From assembly GCA_963842575.1 (NCBI GenBank), contig CAWJGS010000004.1, positions 496,001-560,000 on the forward strand: DNA of 64,000 bases. The letters are read 5' to 3'. The position numbers were made by a program, and so were the translations under genes. The notes under the pieces are model-generated. The model was not told the DNA's origin. It ran no database searches and was given only the letters and a program-made list of their open reading frames with translations. The first letter of the stretch is position 1; the number at the start of each line of letters is the position of its first letter. Positions 26,912 through 34,900 of this stretch are shown here, piece by piece. This DNA is from JACDER01 sp963842575. GTDB lineage: Bacteria > Actinomycetota > Thermoleophilia > Gaiellales > Gaiellaceae.

Positions 26912-27385
26912 ATGACGACCGAACAACAGGAGACGTCTGTCGTCTCGCAAGCAGGACAGCAGGTGCAGGAAAAGGCCGGCGAGGTGAAGTCGCAGGTGGG
27001 AGACAAGCTGCGGGAGCAGGTCGACCAGCGCTCGACCGAGGCCGGCGAGCAGGTCACCGCGGTGAGCAAGGCGCTCCGCTCGAGCGGGGAGCAGCTCCGC
27101 AGCGAGGGGAACGAGACGCCCGCCAAGCTGATCGACGGAGCCGCGCAACGCGTCGACCGGATCGGCTCCTACCTGCGCGACTCCGACTCCAACCGCATCC
27201 TCGGCGATGCCGAATCCTGGGCGCGCAGCCGCCCCTGGATCGCCGCAGCCGCGGGCGTCCTCGTCGGCTTCGCCGCGTCACGCTTCCTCAAGGCCTCGAG
27301 CAGCCGGCGCTACGACCAGCTGAGCAGCGGCAACGGGAGCAGCCCACAAGCGCTGACGACCGGAACGCCGCCGGGAGCGATGTAA
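26912..27385 (+). CDS. helical protein with C-terminal membrane anchor
   Basis: ATG 26912 has GGAGGTAG upstream. The 157-residue protein has an N-terminal charged helical region with repeating QVQEKAGEVKSQVGDKLREQ heptads, and one membrane helix near residue 110-130 (RPWIAAAAGVLVGFAASRFL). It is similar in design to actinobacterial DUF883/ElaB-like stress proteins that tether a coiled coil to the membrane. It starts a three-gene cassette with a one-base overlap to the next gene. Confidence 0.7.
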   Translation: MTTEQQETSVVSQAGQQVQEKAGEVKSQVGDKLREQVDQRSTEAGEQVTAVSKALRSSGEQLRSEGNETPAKLIDGAAQRVDRIGSYLRDSDSNRILGDAESWARSRPWIAAAAGVLVGFAASRFLKASSSRRYDQLSSGNGSSPQALTTGTPPGAM

Positions 27386-27810
27386 TGGCTACCCGGGAGC
27401 AGCAACCGTCGGACGCACAGCATGAGCTGCGCGAGCAGTCGACGGGCGATCTCGTCAAGCAGCTCACGCAGCAGGTCTCGACCCTGGTCCGCCAGGAGGT
27501 CGAGCTTGCAAAGGTCGAGATGGCGGACAAGGGGAAGAAGGCCGGAATCGGGATCGGCATGTTCGGCGGCGCAGGCGTCGCCGCGCTGCTCGGTCTCGGC
27601 GCGCTGACCGCCTTCCTGATCCTCGTCCTCGACCTGGCGATGCCCGCGTGGGCCGCCGCGCTGATCGTCGGCGTGATCTGGGCGGCCGTCGCAGGCGTGC
27701 TCGCCCTGCAGGGTCGCGAGAAGGTCAAGGAAGTAGGCACACCCGTACCCGAAGAGACAGCAGAGAGCGTCAAGGAGGACGTCGAATGGCTGAAAGGCAA
27801 CAGGACATAA
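27385..27810 (+). CDS. phage-holin-family (DUF1469) membrane protein
   Basis: The start overlaps the previous stop (TAATG). The 141-residue protein has an amphipathic N-helix (STGDLVKQLTQQVSTLVRQE then VELAKVEMADKGKK), two membrane helices (GIGMFGGAGVAALLGLGALT and WAAALIVGVIWAAVAGVLAL), and the ending EDVEWLKGNRT. This is the Phage_holin_3_6 (DUF1469) family, a chromosomal envelope protein despite the name. There are no phage genes nearby. Confidence 0.8.
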   Translation: MATREQQPSDAQHELREQSTGDLVKQLTQQVSTLVRQEVELAKVEMADKGKKAGIGIGMFGGAGVAALLGLGALTAFLILVLDLAMPAWAAALIVGVIWAAVAGVLALQGREKVKEVGTPVPEETAESVKEDVEWLKGNRT

Positions 27811-28397
27811 AGCACGACATCGAGCAGACCCGGGAGGAGATGGGCGAGACCGTCGACGCCCTCGGCTACAAGGCCGACGTCCCGGGTCGCGTGAAGGGCT
27901 GGGTCGGCGACAAGAAGGACGCCGTCGTCGGGAAGGTCGGGGACGCGAAGGACGCCGTCACCGGCGCGGCTTCCACCGTGGCGGACAAGGCGCCGGACCC
28001 CGGCCAGCTCAAGCAGGGCGCCGGGCGCGCCAAGGGCGTGGCCGAGAGGAATCCCATCGGCCTCGTCATCGGAGCCGCCGCGGTCGGATTCGTCGCGGGC
28101 CTCTTCGTCCCCTCGACCCGCGTCGAGGACGAGCGTCTGGGCGAGACGGCCGACCAGGTGAAGGACTCCGTGAAGGAGACGGCGCAGGAGGCGGTCGAGC
28201 ACGGCAAGGAGGTCGCCCAGGCGGCCGCGCAGAGCGCACGCGAGACCGTGCAGGAGGAAGGGCAGTCGCACGCGCAGGAGCTCACGGCGAGCCTCCAGGA
28301 GAAGGCGCGGGACGTCACCTCCTCCGAGGAGGAGGGGCCGGAGATCGTCTTCGAGCCCGACGTCGACCTCGAGCAGCAGCAGCGACCGCAGGCGTAG
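27786..28397 (+). CDS. DUF3618-family membrane-associated protein
   Basis: ATG 27786 overlaps the holin-like gene by 25 bases. The 203-residue protein begins with the DUF3618 hallmark IKHDIEQTREEMGETVDALG, followed by Lys/Ala/Val repeats (KGWVGDKKDAVVGKVGDAKD), one membrane helix (NPIGLVIGAAAVGFVAGLFV) and a long charged coiled-coil tail ending ELTASLQEKARDV. The three-gene order (helical anchor, DUF1469, DUF3618) is a recurrent actinobacterial envelope unit of unknown role. Confidence 0.8.
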   Translation: MAERQQDIKHDIEQTREEMGETVDALGYKADVPGRVKGWVGDKKDAVVGKVGDAKDAVTGAASTVADKAPDPGQLKQGAGRAKGVAERNPIGLVIGAAAVGFVAGLFVPSTRVEDERLGETADQVKDSVKETAQEAVEHGKEVAQAAAQSARETVQEEGQSHAQELTASLQEKARDVTSSEEEGPEIVFEPDVDLEQQQRPQA

Positions 28398-28401
28398 CCG
28401 G

Positions 28402-28426
28402 AAGGGCGGGGCTCGTCCCCGCCCTT
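28402..28426. terminator. bidirectional hairpin terminator
   Basis: A perfect 10-base stem (AAGGGCGGGG / CCCCGCCCTT) with a CTCGT loop lies between the convergent DUF3618 and SDR genes. There is no long T-run, but the position and symmetry fit a shared terminator. Confidence 0.65.
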
Positions 28427-29198
28427 ATTCCGGCGTCACGTAGGCGGCGGTGATGCCGCCGTCCACCGTGAAGGTCGCCCCGGTCACGTGGCTCGACTCG
28501 TCGCTCGCCAGAAAGAGCGCGGCGTTCACGACCTCGCGCGGCTGGGCGAGCCTCCCCATCGGCCAGTGCACCCGCCGGCGTTCCAGCTCGGCTGGATCGT
28601 TCCCGTACAGGTTCAGAAGGAGCGGCGTCTCCACCGGCCCCGGGCAGAGAGCGTTCACGCGGACGCCCTGCCGCGCGAACTGCGTCGCCAGCTCGCGACT
28701 CATCGACAGCACCGCCCCCTTCGAGGCGGTGTAGGAGATCTGCGAGGTGGCGGCGCCGACGAGCGCAACCAGCGAGGAGACGTTGATGACCGACCCTCCG
28801 CCACGCTCGAGCAGGTACGGGATCCCGTGCTTGCAGCAGAGGAAGACGCCCTTCGTGTTCACGTCCTGCACGCGCTGCCAGACCTCGACCGACGTGTCGA
28901 GCACGGACGCGTCCTCCCCCGGCGAGATGCCTGCGTTGTTGTAGAGGACGTCGATGCCCCCGAAGCGCTCCGCCGCCGCGCCCATCATCGCGGCCACCTG
29001 CGCTTCGTCGGCCACGTCCACCTCCAAGGCGAACGCCGTCCCCTCGGGGCAGAGCCCGACGGTCTCCTCCGCGGCCGCGGCATCGACGTCGGCGACGCAG
29101 ACTTGCGCGCCTTCGCCCGTGAACACCTCGGCGGCAACGCGGCCCATCCCGCCGCCGGCGCCGGTGATGACGCACACCTTGCCCTCGAGGCGGCTCAC
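28425..29198 (-). CDS. SDR-family NAD(P)-dependent oxidoreductase
   Basis: GTG 29198 overlaps the upstream stop by four bases. The 257-residue protein has the Rossmann glycine motif VITGAGGGMGRVAAEVF, LYNNAGISPG (NNAG), the catalytic Ser (INVSSLVALVG) and YTASKGAVLSMSRELA (YxxxK). LEVDVADEAQVAAMM marks the cofactor-binding strand. It is a classical SDR. The Asp at VCVADVDAAA suggests NAD(H) preference. The substrate is unknown; it ends an operon of hydrolase and kinase-like genes. Confidence 0.85.
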   Translation of the reverse strand: MSRLEGKVCVITGAGGGMGRVAAEVFTGEGAQVCVADVDAAAAEETVGLCPEGTAFALEVDVADEAQVAAMMGAAAERFGGIDVLYNNAGISPGEDASVLDTSVEVWQRVQDVNTKGVFLCCKHGIPYLLERGGGSVINVSSLVALVGAATSQISYTASKGAVLSMSRELATQFARQGVRVNALCPGPVETPLLLNLYGNDPAELERRRVHWPMGRLAQPREVVNAALFLASDESSHVTGATFTVDGGITAAYVTPE

Positions 29199-29908
29199 GC
29201 GCGGCCCTCCCGGTAGCCCTTCGCCTCCTCGACGAGCGCCTCGAAGAGGCGCAGGTCCTCCCCCTCCTCCGGGTGCCAGAGCACGCCCATGGTGAAGCGC
29301 CGCTCGCGGTCCTCGACCGCCTCGGCCGTGCCGTCGTCCGCGTAGGCCACGACCTCGAGCCCGTCGCCGACGCGCCCGATGCCCTGGTGGTGGTGCGAGT
29401 CGACGTGCGCGGCGGGGCCGATGAGCGACCCGAGGCGGCTCTCGGGCTCGACCGCGACGTCGTGCGCGGCGAACACGCCCGGCGTCACCTTGTGCTTGTC
29501 GTCGCCGACGATCTCGGGGAGGTGCTGGACGAGGTCTCCCCCGCGCGCGACGTTCAGGAGCTGCGAGCCGCGGCAGATGGCGAGGACGGGCATGTCGCGC
29601 TCGAGAGCGGCCTGTAGGAGCTTCAGCTCGGCGTCGTCGCGCTCGGGGCGCAGGTCGTTCGTCTCGGGATGCGGGTCCTCGCCGTACGTCTCGGGATCGA
29701 TGTCGGAGCCGCCGGAGAACACGATTCCGTCCAGCACGTCGAGCGTCTCGGCGACGCCGTCGTCCGAGGGAGGAACGAGGAGCGGCCTTCCCCCGGCGCG
29801 TTCGACAGCGCGAACGTACGCCAGCGGTATCAACGCGGCCGGCAGCGTCCAGTGCCCCCAGCTCGCGAGCGGCTCGGCGTAGGTCGTGATCCCGATCAGC
29901 GGCCTCAT
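29195..29908 (-). CDS. gamma-glutamyl-gamma-aminobutyrate hydrolase-like (peptidase C26)
   Basis: The 237-residue protein is a class I glutamine-amidotransferase-fold hydrolase. It has LDGIVFSGGSDIDPETYG, the nucleophile elbow AICRGSQLLNVARGG (Cys), the His/Glu of VLWHPEEGEDLRLFEAL, and HVDSHHHQGI. This is the PuuD-like family that cleaves gamma-glutamyl conjugates. The overlaps with the SDR (GTGA) and the TOPRIM gene (29905-29908) place it in one transcript. The actual substrate is not known. Confidence 0.85.
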   Translation of the reverse strand: MRPLIGITTYAEPLASWGHWTLPAALIPLAYVRAVERAGGRPLLVPPSDDGVAETLDVLDGIVFSGGSDIDPETYGEDPHPETNDLRPERDDAELKLLQAALERDMPVLAICRGSQLLNVARGGDLVQHLPEIVGDDKHKVTPGVFAAHDVAVEPESRLGSLIGPAAHVDSHHHQGIGRVGDGLEVVAYADDGTAEAVEDRERRFTMGVLWHPEEGEDLRLFEALVEEAKGYREGRA

Positions 29909-30414
29909 ACCGCCGCGAGTACCCCGTCGAGCGGCGGCGGAACCCGGTCGAGATGGAGCGCGTCCACGAGCATCGCGCCAATTTCTATCTTGCGGCCGCT
30001 GTACGTGCCGAAGAAGCGGTGCAGCTGCTCCTGCGGCCGCCGTCCCCGCCAGGCCGGCTGCTGCTGGAAGCTGCGGAACAGCCCGAGCTCGTGCCGCGCA
30101 GCGAGCACGTCCTCGACGGTGTCGACGCCGAGCGCGCGGATCAGCTCGTCTTCGAGATCTCTATCGCACACGAAGACGCAGCGTGCGAGACCAACCGCGT
30201 CGAAAGCCTTCCGGAAGTGCCGTTCCTCCTGCAGGTCGCAGAGGCCGGCGAGCCGAGCATGCCGATGGAGCCGCTCGACCTCCCGACGGATCGCCTGCGC
30301 GCCGCCGATCGCGTGGATCGACACGCCCTCCGCCTCCAGATCGCGGCCGCGGCGCCGCGCGAGCGCCTCGAGCGCGAGCCGGTCGCTTTCGCCCTCGACG
30401 AGAATCATCTTCAT
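29905..30414 (-). CDS. stand-alone TOPRIM protein (OLD-nuclease-like)
   Basis: The 169-residue protein opens with MILVEGESDRLALEALA, a TOPRIM-type Glu motif, then IHAIGGAQAI and the acidic VFVCDRDLEDELIRALG. These match the catalytic core of the TOPRIM half of OLD-family nucleases, but no ABC ATPase half is present. The C-terminal helical part (FRSFQQQPAWRGRRPQEQL) is unassigned. It is sandwiched between kinase-like and hydrolase genes with four-base overlaps. Activity as nuclease or nucleotidyl-binding domain is an inference. Confidence 0.65.
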   Translation of the reverse strand: MKMILVEGESDRLALEALARRRGRDLEAEGVSIHAIGGAQAIRREVERLHRHARLAGLCDLQEERHFRKAFDAVGLARCVFVCDRDLEDELIRALGVDTVEDVLAARHELGLFRSFQQQPAWRGRRPQEQLHRFFGTYSGRKIEIGAMLVDALHLDRVPPPLDGVLAAV

Positions 30415-31298
30415 GCGGCCTCCCTCAAAATCTCCTGCACGGTATGCCGCGCATTTGCCGCGAACTCGGGAAATGTCGCACGGTAGTACGGGATCCCACC
30501 CAGGCCGCTCCAGAGCGCCCAGCCGCGGCCGCGCGCCCAGGTGTCGTCGTCATAGGGGAGCGCCGCGCGGAACCGCCTGCGTCCCGCCGCATCGAGCAGG
30601 TTCCACGCAACCATGAGGTCCACCGCAGGATCGCCCATGCCCGAGCCGCCCCAGTCGATGACGGCGCTCAGGCGGCCGTCACGGAGGAGGAGGTTCCCCG
30701 GCATGAGATCCGCGTGGATCCAGACCTGGTCGTGCGGCCACGGCGGCACCCCGAGCGCCTCGTCCCACAGCCGCTCCGCCGTATCCGTGTCCAGCTCGCC
30801 CTCGAGTGCCTGCAGGTTTTCGCGCGTGAACTCGTCGAAGCGGGCCAGGTCGTCGCCGCGGACCGACTGCGGCCCGCCTTCGAGCTCGATCGCGTGAATG
30901 CCGGTCACCAGTTCCGCCAGCTCGCCGGCCAACGATTGGCGCACCTCCCCCGGCGTCGGATTCTCGCCCGGCAGCCATTCGAAGATGCCCCACTCGTGCG
31001 GGTAGTCGCCGCTCGGACGGCCGCGCGCGACGGGGATCGGGACGGCGACGGGAAGGAGCGGCGCCAGCCGCGGCAGCCACGTGAACTCGTCGTCGAGGTC
31101 AGACCAGAGGCTCGGCCGGTTGCGGGGGATCCGAACGACGAGCTCGTCCCCCAGCCGGTAGAGGGCGTTCACGGTCCCCGACTCGGCGACGGCGCTCAAC
31201 GGAAGCTTCGCCCACTCCGGGAACTGCTCCCGCAGCAGGCGACGGACGAGCGCGACGTCCGTCTCGACCTCGTCGGCGTGACGCTTAGGTACGCGCAC
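30411..31298 (-). CDS. aminoglycoside-phosphotransferase-family kinase
   Basis: GTG 31298 overlaps the end of the EF-G-like gene by 14 bases; the longer frame to 31463 is avoided because it would lie inside that gene. The 295-residue protein has the ATP-binding YRLGDELVVRIPR, the catalytic loop IHADLMPGNLLLRDG (HxDxxxxN), and IDWGGSGMGDPAVDLMV (DFG-like). It is the APH/choline-kinase fold. Family members phosphorylate many small molecules; resistance to a drug should not be assumed. Confidence 0.85.
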   Translation of the reverse strand: MRVPKRHADEVETDVALVRRLLREQFPEWAKLPLSAVAESGTVNALYRLGDELVVRIPRNRPSLWSDLDDEFTWLPRLAPLLPVAVPIPVARGRPSGDYPHEWGIFEWLPGENPTPGEVRQSLAGELAELVTGIHAIELEGGPQSVRGDDLARFDEFTRENLQALEGELDTDTAERLWDEALGVPPWPHDQVWIHADLMPGNLLLRDGRLSAVIDWGGSGMGDPAVDLMVAWNLLDAAGRRRFRAALPYDDDTWARGRGWALWSGLGGIPYYRATFPEFAANARHTVQEILREAA

Positions 31299-33126
31299 GA
31301 CCGTCTCCGACAGGCGCGTAGTGGTCGAACGCAGCTTCGAGCACTCCCTCGCCGCGCGTGAGGCCGCGAAGCTGCTGCTGGAGCTGGAGCATCCGGGAGG
31401 CGAGGATCTCGCCGGTCGCCGTACCCCAGGATCCGTGCACGTCCGGCGTCTCCACCACCGCACCCAGGCGAGAGAGTGCGGAGTAGACGGTGCTGAGAGT
31501 GTCGGCGGGGAAACCGAGCTCGAAGCGGTGGACGGGCTCGCACACCACCGTGCCGGCCCGCTCGAGGGCCTGCCCGAGCACGAGAGCGGTCAGGTCGCGC
31601 CACTCGGACGGCTTGGCCAGCGGCCCGCGCTTCGCCGGCGGCCCGTCGCTGCCCGCGTACTCGAGCTCCGTCAGCGTCACGACCCAGTCGACCACGCGCC
31701 AGCCGGACGGCCCCTTCTGCGTCGCCAGCCGGACGTAGTCCGCCATGTCCTCGTCGAATGCGTCCGCGGTCTTGTACACGTACAGCGGAAGCGCCCGCGC
31801 CTCCGTCTCACGCCGGAACGTCTCGCCGGCCCCGTCGGCCGCCGGCTCGATGCGAAACGCGAGCGTGGCCGGGAAGGGATTCGGGGGCGTGTTCAGCCGC
31901 TCCACCGCCTCGCCCGTGCGCAGCGGCCGCTCGACGCACAGCGGCGTCGTCTCGCTGAACGTGACGACGACGCCGTAGTCCGCCGCGAGCGTCGCCGCAA
32001 TCACTTCCTTCTGCACCTCGCCGTACAGCGAGAGCGCGAACTCCTGGCGGGCGTCGTCCTGGCGAACGTCGATCAGGGGGTCCTGCTCGGCCAGCTGGGT
32101 CAGCGCCAGGTGGAGCGCCGCCTTGTCCGCCTCCAGTGCGGGCTGTACCACGGTCTCCAGCGTCGGGGGAGGAAACTGCGTCCGCGCGGACGGGTGCACA
32201 ACACCGAGCGCATCGCCGATCCGCGCCCCGCGCAGTCCCCACACCTTCGCGATCTCGCCCGCCCTTACCGCGTCGCGCTGGACGGCGCGTCCGCCGACGA
32301 AGCCGGCAAGCGCCGTGACCTTTTCCTCCCCGAGCCGGTCCCGTGCTCTCAAGGTTCCCGAGAAGAGCCGGACGTAGGCGATCTTCTGGCCGTCGTCGCC
32401 GCGCTCGACCTTGAACACCGTGCCCGAGAGCGGCGCCTCCTCGTCCGCAGCCTTGCCCGGCAGCAGCTCGGCGACCCCGGCCATCAGCTCCTCCACGCCC
32501 TCGCCCTTGAGCGCCGAGCCGAAGAAGGCGGGATGAACGAGCGCGCGCCGCGTCTGTGCCGCGAGCTCCTCGCGCAACCGCTCCGGATCGGCGCCGTCCA
32601 GGAGCGACTCGTCGTTCTCGGCGAGCGCCCACAGCAGCGTCTCCTCGTCGCCGTCCATCGGAACGACGCCGGGCGTCAGTCGCTCCGCGATCGCGGCAAC
32701 CACCCGGTCGGGGTCGGCCCCGCGGCGGTCGGTCTTGTTGACGAAGAAGAGCGTCGGCACGCGCAGGCGGTCGAGCGCGCGCCAGAGGAGCGGCGTCTGT
32801 GCCTGCACCCCTTCGACCGCCGAGACGACGAGAACGGCGCCGTCGAGCACGGCGAGCACGCGCTCGACCTCGGCGATGAAGTCCGGGTGCCCCGGCGTGT
32901 CGATGAGATTGACGGTGACGTCGTCGATCGCGAACGTCGCTACCGCGGTCTTGATCGTGATGCCGCGCTGCTGCTCGAGCGCGAGCGTGTCGGTCTGCGT
33001 GGTGCCGTCGTCGACGCGGCCGAGCTCGTCGATCACGCCGGCGGCATGCAGCAGCCGCTCGGTGAGCGTTGTCTTACCGGCGTCTACATGCGCCAGGATT
33101 CCCAAGTTGAGCGTACGTCGAAGCAA
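31285..33126 (-). CDS. Tet(M)-like ribosomal-protection / EF-G paralogue
   Basis: TTG 33126 has GGAGG eight bases upstream. The 613-residue protein has all GTPase motifs: G1 AHVDAGKTTL, G2 QQRGITI, G3 DTPGHPDF, G4 VNKTDRRG, followed by EF-G domains II-V (KPSEWRDLTALVLGQALERA to QQLRGLTRGEG). The short size and overall order match the Tet(M)/OtrA ribosomal-protection group rather than canonical EF-G (about 700 residues). It could release translation inhibitors or act as a housekeeping paralogue. No nearby translation gene tells which. Confidence 0.85.
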   Translation of the reverse strand: MLRRTLNLGILAHVDAGKTTLTERLLHAAGVIDELGRVDDGTTQTDTLALEQQRGITIKTAVATFAIDDVTVNLIDTPGHPDFIAEVERVLAVLDGAVLVVSAVEGVQAQTPLLWRALDRLRVPTLFFVNKTDRRGADPDRVVAAIAERLTPGVVPMDGDEETLLWALAENDESLLDGADPERLREELAAQTRRALVHPAFFGSALKGEGVEELMAGVAELLPGKAADEEAPLSGTVFKVERGDDGQKIAYVRLFSGTLRARDRLGEEKVTALAGFVGGRAVQRDAVRAGEIAKVWGLRGARIGDALGVVHPSARTQFPPPTLETVVQPALEADKAALHLALTQLAEQDPLIDVRQDDARQEFALSLYGEVQKEVIAATLAADYGVVVTFSETTPLCVERPLRTGEAVERLNTPPNPFPATLAFRIEPAADGAGETFRRETEARALPLYVYKTADAFDEDMADYVRLATQKGPSGWRVVDWVVTLTELEYAGSDGPPAKRGPLAKPSEWRDLTALVLGQALERAGTVVCEPVHRFELGFPADTLSTVYSALSRLGAVVETPDVHGSWGTATGEILASRMLQLQQQLRGLTRGEGVLEAAFDHYAPVGDGRART

Positions 33127-33277
33127 GCTGCATACCTCCCGATTCGGTCAAACAGGCCCTAGTCGTTGGGTGTGCAGTTGCGCGCACGGATCGCTCCTTG
33201 GTCGCTGGCGCTAGTGGCCGCAAGTAAAGCACAAGGGACGCCGACAAACCGGACGAGGCCTCGCCGCGTACGATCTG

Positions 33278-34900
33278 ATGACAGTCAGGGAGGAGATGCA
33301 CGCAGGCCCGCGCCGATACGCAGCGCTCGTGGCCGCTGTCGCGGCCGTGGTGCTCGCTCTGCCGGCGAGCTCGCTGGCGGTGCCGACACCGCCGCCGGGC
33401 TTCATCGACACCCTCGTCGCGTCCGGCCTCGAGCAGGGGACAGCGATGGCGTTCGACCCGAGCGGCCGACTCTTCGTGACGCTGCAGGAGGGGAGCGTTC
33501 GCGTGATCAGGGACGGCCAGCTCCTTCCCACGCCGTTCGTGACGCTGTCCGTCGACTCCGTGAACGAGCGGGGGCTGCTGGGGATCGCGTTCGATCCCAG
33601 CTTCAACAGCAACCACTACGTGTACCTCTACTACACGGTTCCGGGCTCGCCCTCGCACAATCGAATCAGCCGTTTCACGGCCGAGCGTGACGTCGCCGCT
33701 CCGGGAAGTGAGGTGGTTCTCCTCGACCTGCCTCCGCTCAGCACAACGGCCACCAACCACAACGGCGGAGCCATGCACTTCGGGCGCGACGGGAAGCTGT
33801 ACGTCGCCGTCGGGGACAACAACCGCAGTGGGCCCACAGGCTCGCAACAGCTCGACGGTCTGTTCGGGAAGATGCTGCGACTGAACAAGGACGGGACGAT
33901 CCCGACCGACAATCCCTTCTACACCCAGAACACCGGCGACAACCGCGCGGTGTGGGCCTGGGGCCTGCGCAACCCGTTCACGTTCTCGGTGCAGCCCGGA
34001 ACGGGCCGGATCTTCATCAACGACGTGGGCCAGCACAAGTGGGAGGAGATCGACGACGGCATCGCGGGTGCGAACTACGGCTGGCCGGTCACCGAGGGCG
34101 TGACGACGGACCCGCGCTTCCGCAGCCCGGTGTACACGTATCCGCACGGCCCGAACGACACGCCGCCCTGCGCGATCACGGGCGGCACCTTCTACAACCC
34201 GCCCGTTTCCTACTTCCCGTCGAGCTACGTCGGCGACTACTTCTTCGCCGACTTCTGCAGCGACTGGATCAGCGTGTACGACCCGGCGGAAGACCCGGCC
34301 GACGGGACTGCTCCGATCTTCGAGACGGGCATCGCACATCCCGTCGACCTGCAGGTCGGCAAGGACGGGAGCCTGTACTACCTCGCGCGCGAGCTGAAGT
34401 CGGTGCGGCGGATCAGCTTCTCGGCCCCGCCGACGGCAACCGCCTTCGCGCCCTCGAGCGGCGTCGCGGGCCAGGCGACGGTCAAGGTCACCGGGACGTA
34501 TCTGGCCGGGACGAGCGCGGTGAAGTTCAACGGCAAGACCGCATCCTTCACGGTCATCTCGGACACAACGCTCGTGACCACGGTCCCCAAGGGCGCGACG
34601 ACGGGGCCGATCGCGATCACGACCGGCGCGGGCACTGCGACGACCGGGGACTTCACGGTGACGCTGACGGTCACCGGCATGACGCCGGCAAGCGGGCCGG
34701 CGGGCACGCCGGTCACCATCTCCGGCGCGGGCTTCACGGGGACGACCATCGTGAAGTTCAACAACAAGACCGCAGCGTTTTCGGTGCTGTCGGATACCTC
34801 GATTCAGGCGACCGTCCCTGCAGGCGCAACCACGGGGCCGGTCATCGTCACCTCCGGCGGAAAGACGGCCAGAAGCGAAGCCAACTTCACCGTCGGCTAG
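33278..34900 (+). CDS. secreted PQQ-dependent sugar dehydrogenase-like protein with two IPT domains
   Basis: The first 35 or so residues hold a signal peptide (YAALVAAVAAVVLALPASSL). Residues about 42-370 form the six-bladed GSDH-type propeller: GTAMAFDPSGRLFVTLQEGS, NHNGGAMHFGRDGKLYVAVG, VWAWGLRNPFTFSVQPGTGR, DVGQHKWEEIDDGIAGANYG. Residues about 378-540 are two IPT/TIG immunoglobulin-like repeats (PSSGVAGQATVKVTGTYLAG and PASGPAGTPVTISGAGFTGT). Start 33278 could instead be Met at 33296. The family oxidises aldoses with PQQ; no PQQ synthesis genes are in the window. The IPT pair likely serves surface attachment. Confidence 0.85.
   Translation: MTVREEMHAGPRRYAALVAAVAAVVLALPASSLAVPTPPPGFIDTLVASGLEQGTAMAFDPSGRLFVTLQEGSVRVIRDGQLLPTPFVTLSVDSVNERGLLGIAFDPSFNSNHYVYLYYTVPGSPSHNRISRFTAERDVAAPGSEVVLLDLPPLSTTATNHNGGAMHFGRDGKLYVAVGDNNRSGPTGSQQLDGLFGKMLRLNKDGTIPTDNPFYTQNTGDNRAVWAWGLRNPFTFSVQPGTGRIFINDVGQHKWEEIDDGIAGANYGWPVTEGVTTDPRFRSPVYTYPHGPNDTPPCAITGGTFYNPPVSYFPSSYVGDYFFADFCSDWISVYDPAEDPADGTAPIFETGIAHPVDLQVGKDGSLYYLARELKSVRRISFSAPPTATAFAPSSGVAGQATVKVTGTYLAGTSAVKFNGKTASFTVISDTTLVTTVPKGATTGPIAITTGAGTATTGDFTVTLTVTGMTPASGPAGTPVTISGAGFTGTTIVKFNNKTAAFSVLSDTSIQATVPAGATTGPVIVTSGGKTARSEANFTVG

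Noticed and set aside
27385..27810. Phage holin as evidence of a prophage
   Set aside because: DUF1469 is a chromosomal envelope family, and no phage structural, integrase or lysis genes are present.
31285..33126. Tetracycline-resistance gene
   Set aside because: Family resemblance is clear but no evidence of a mobile context; a housekeeping or intrinsic role is as likely.
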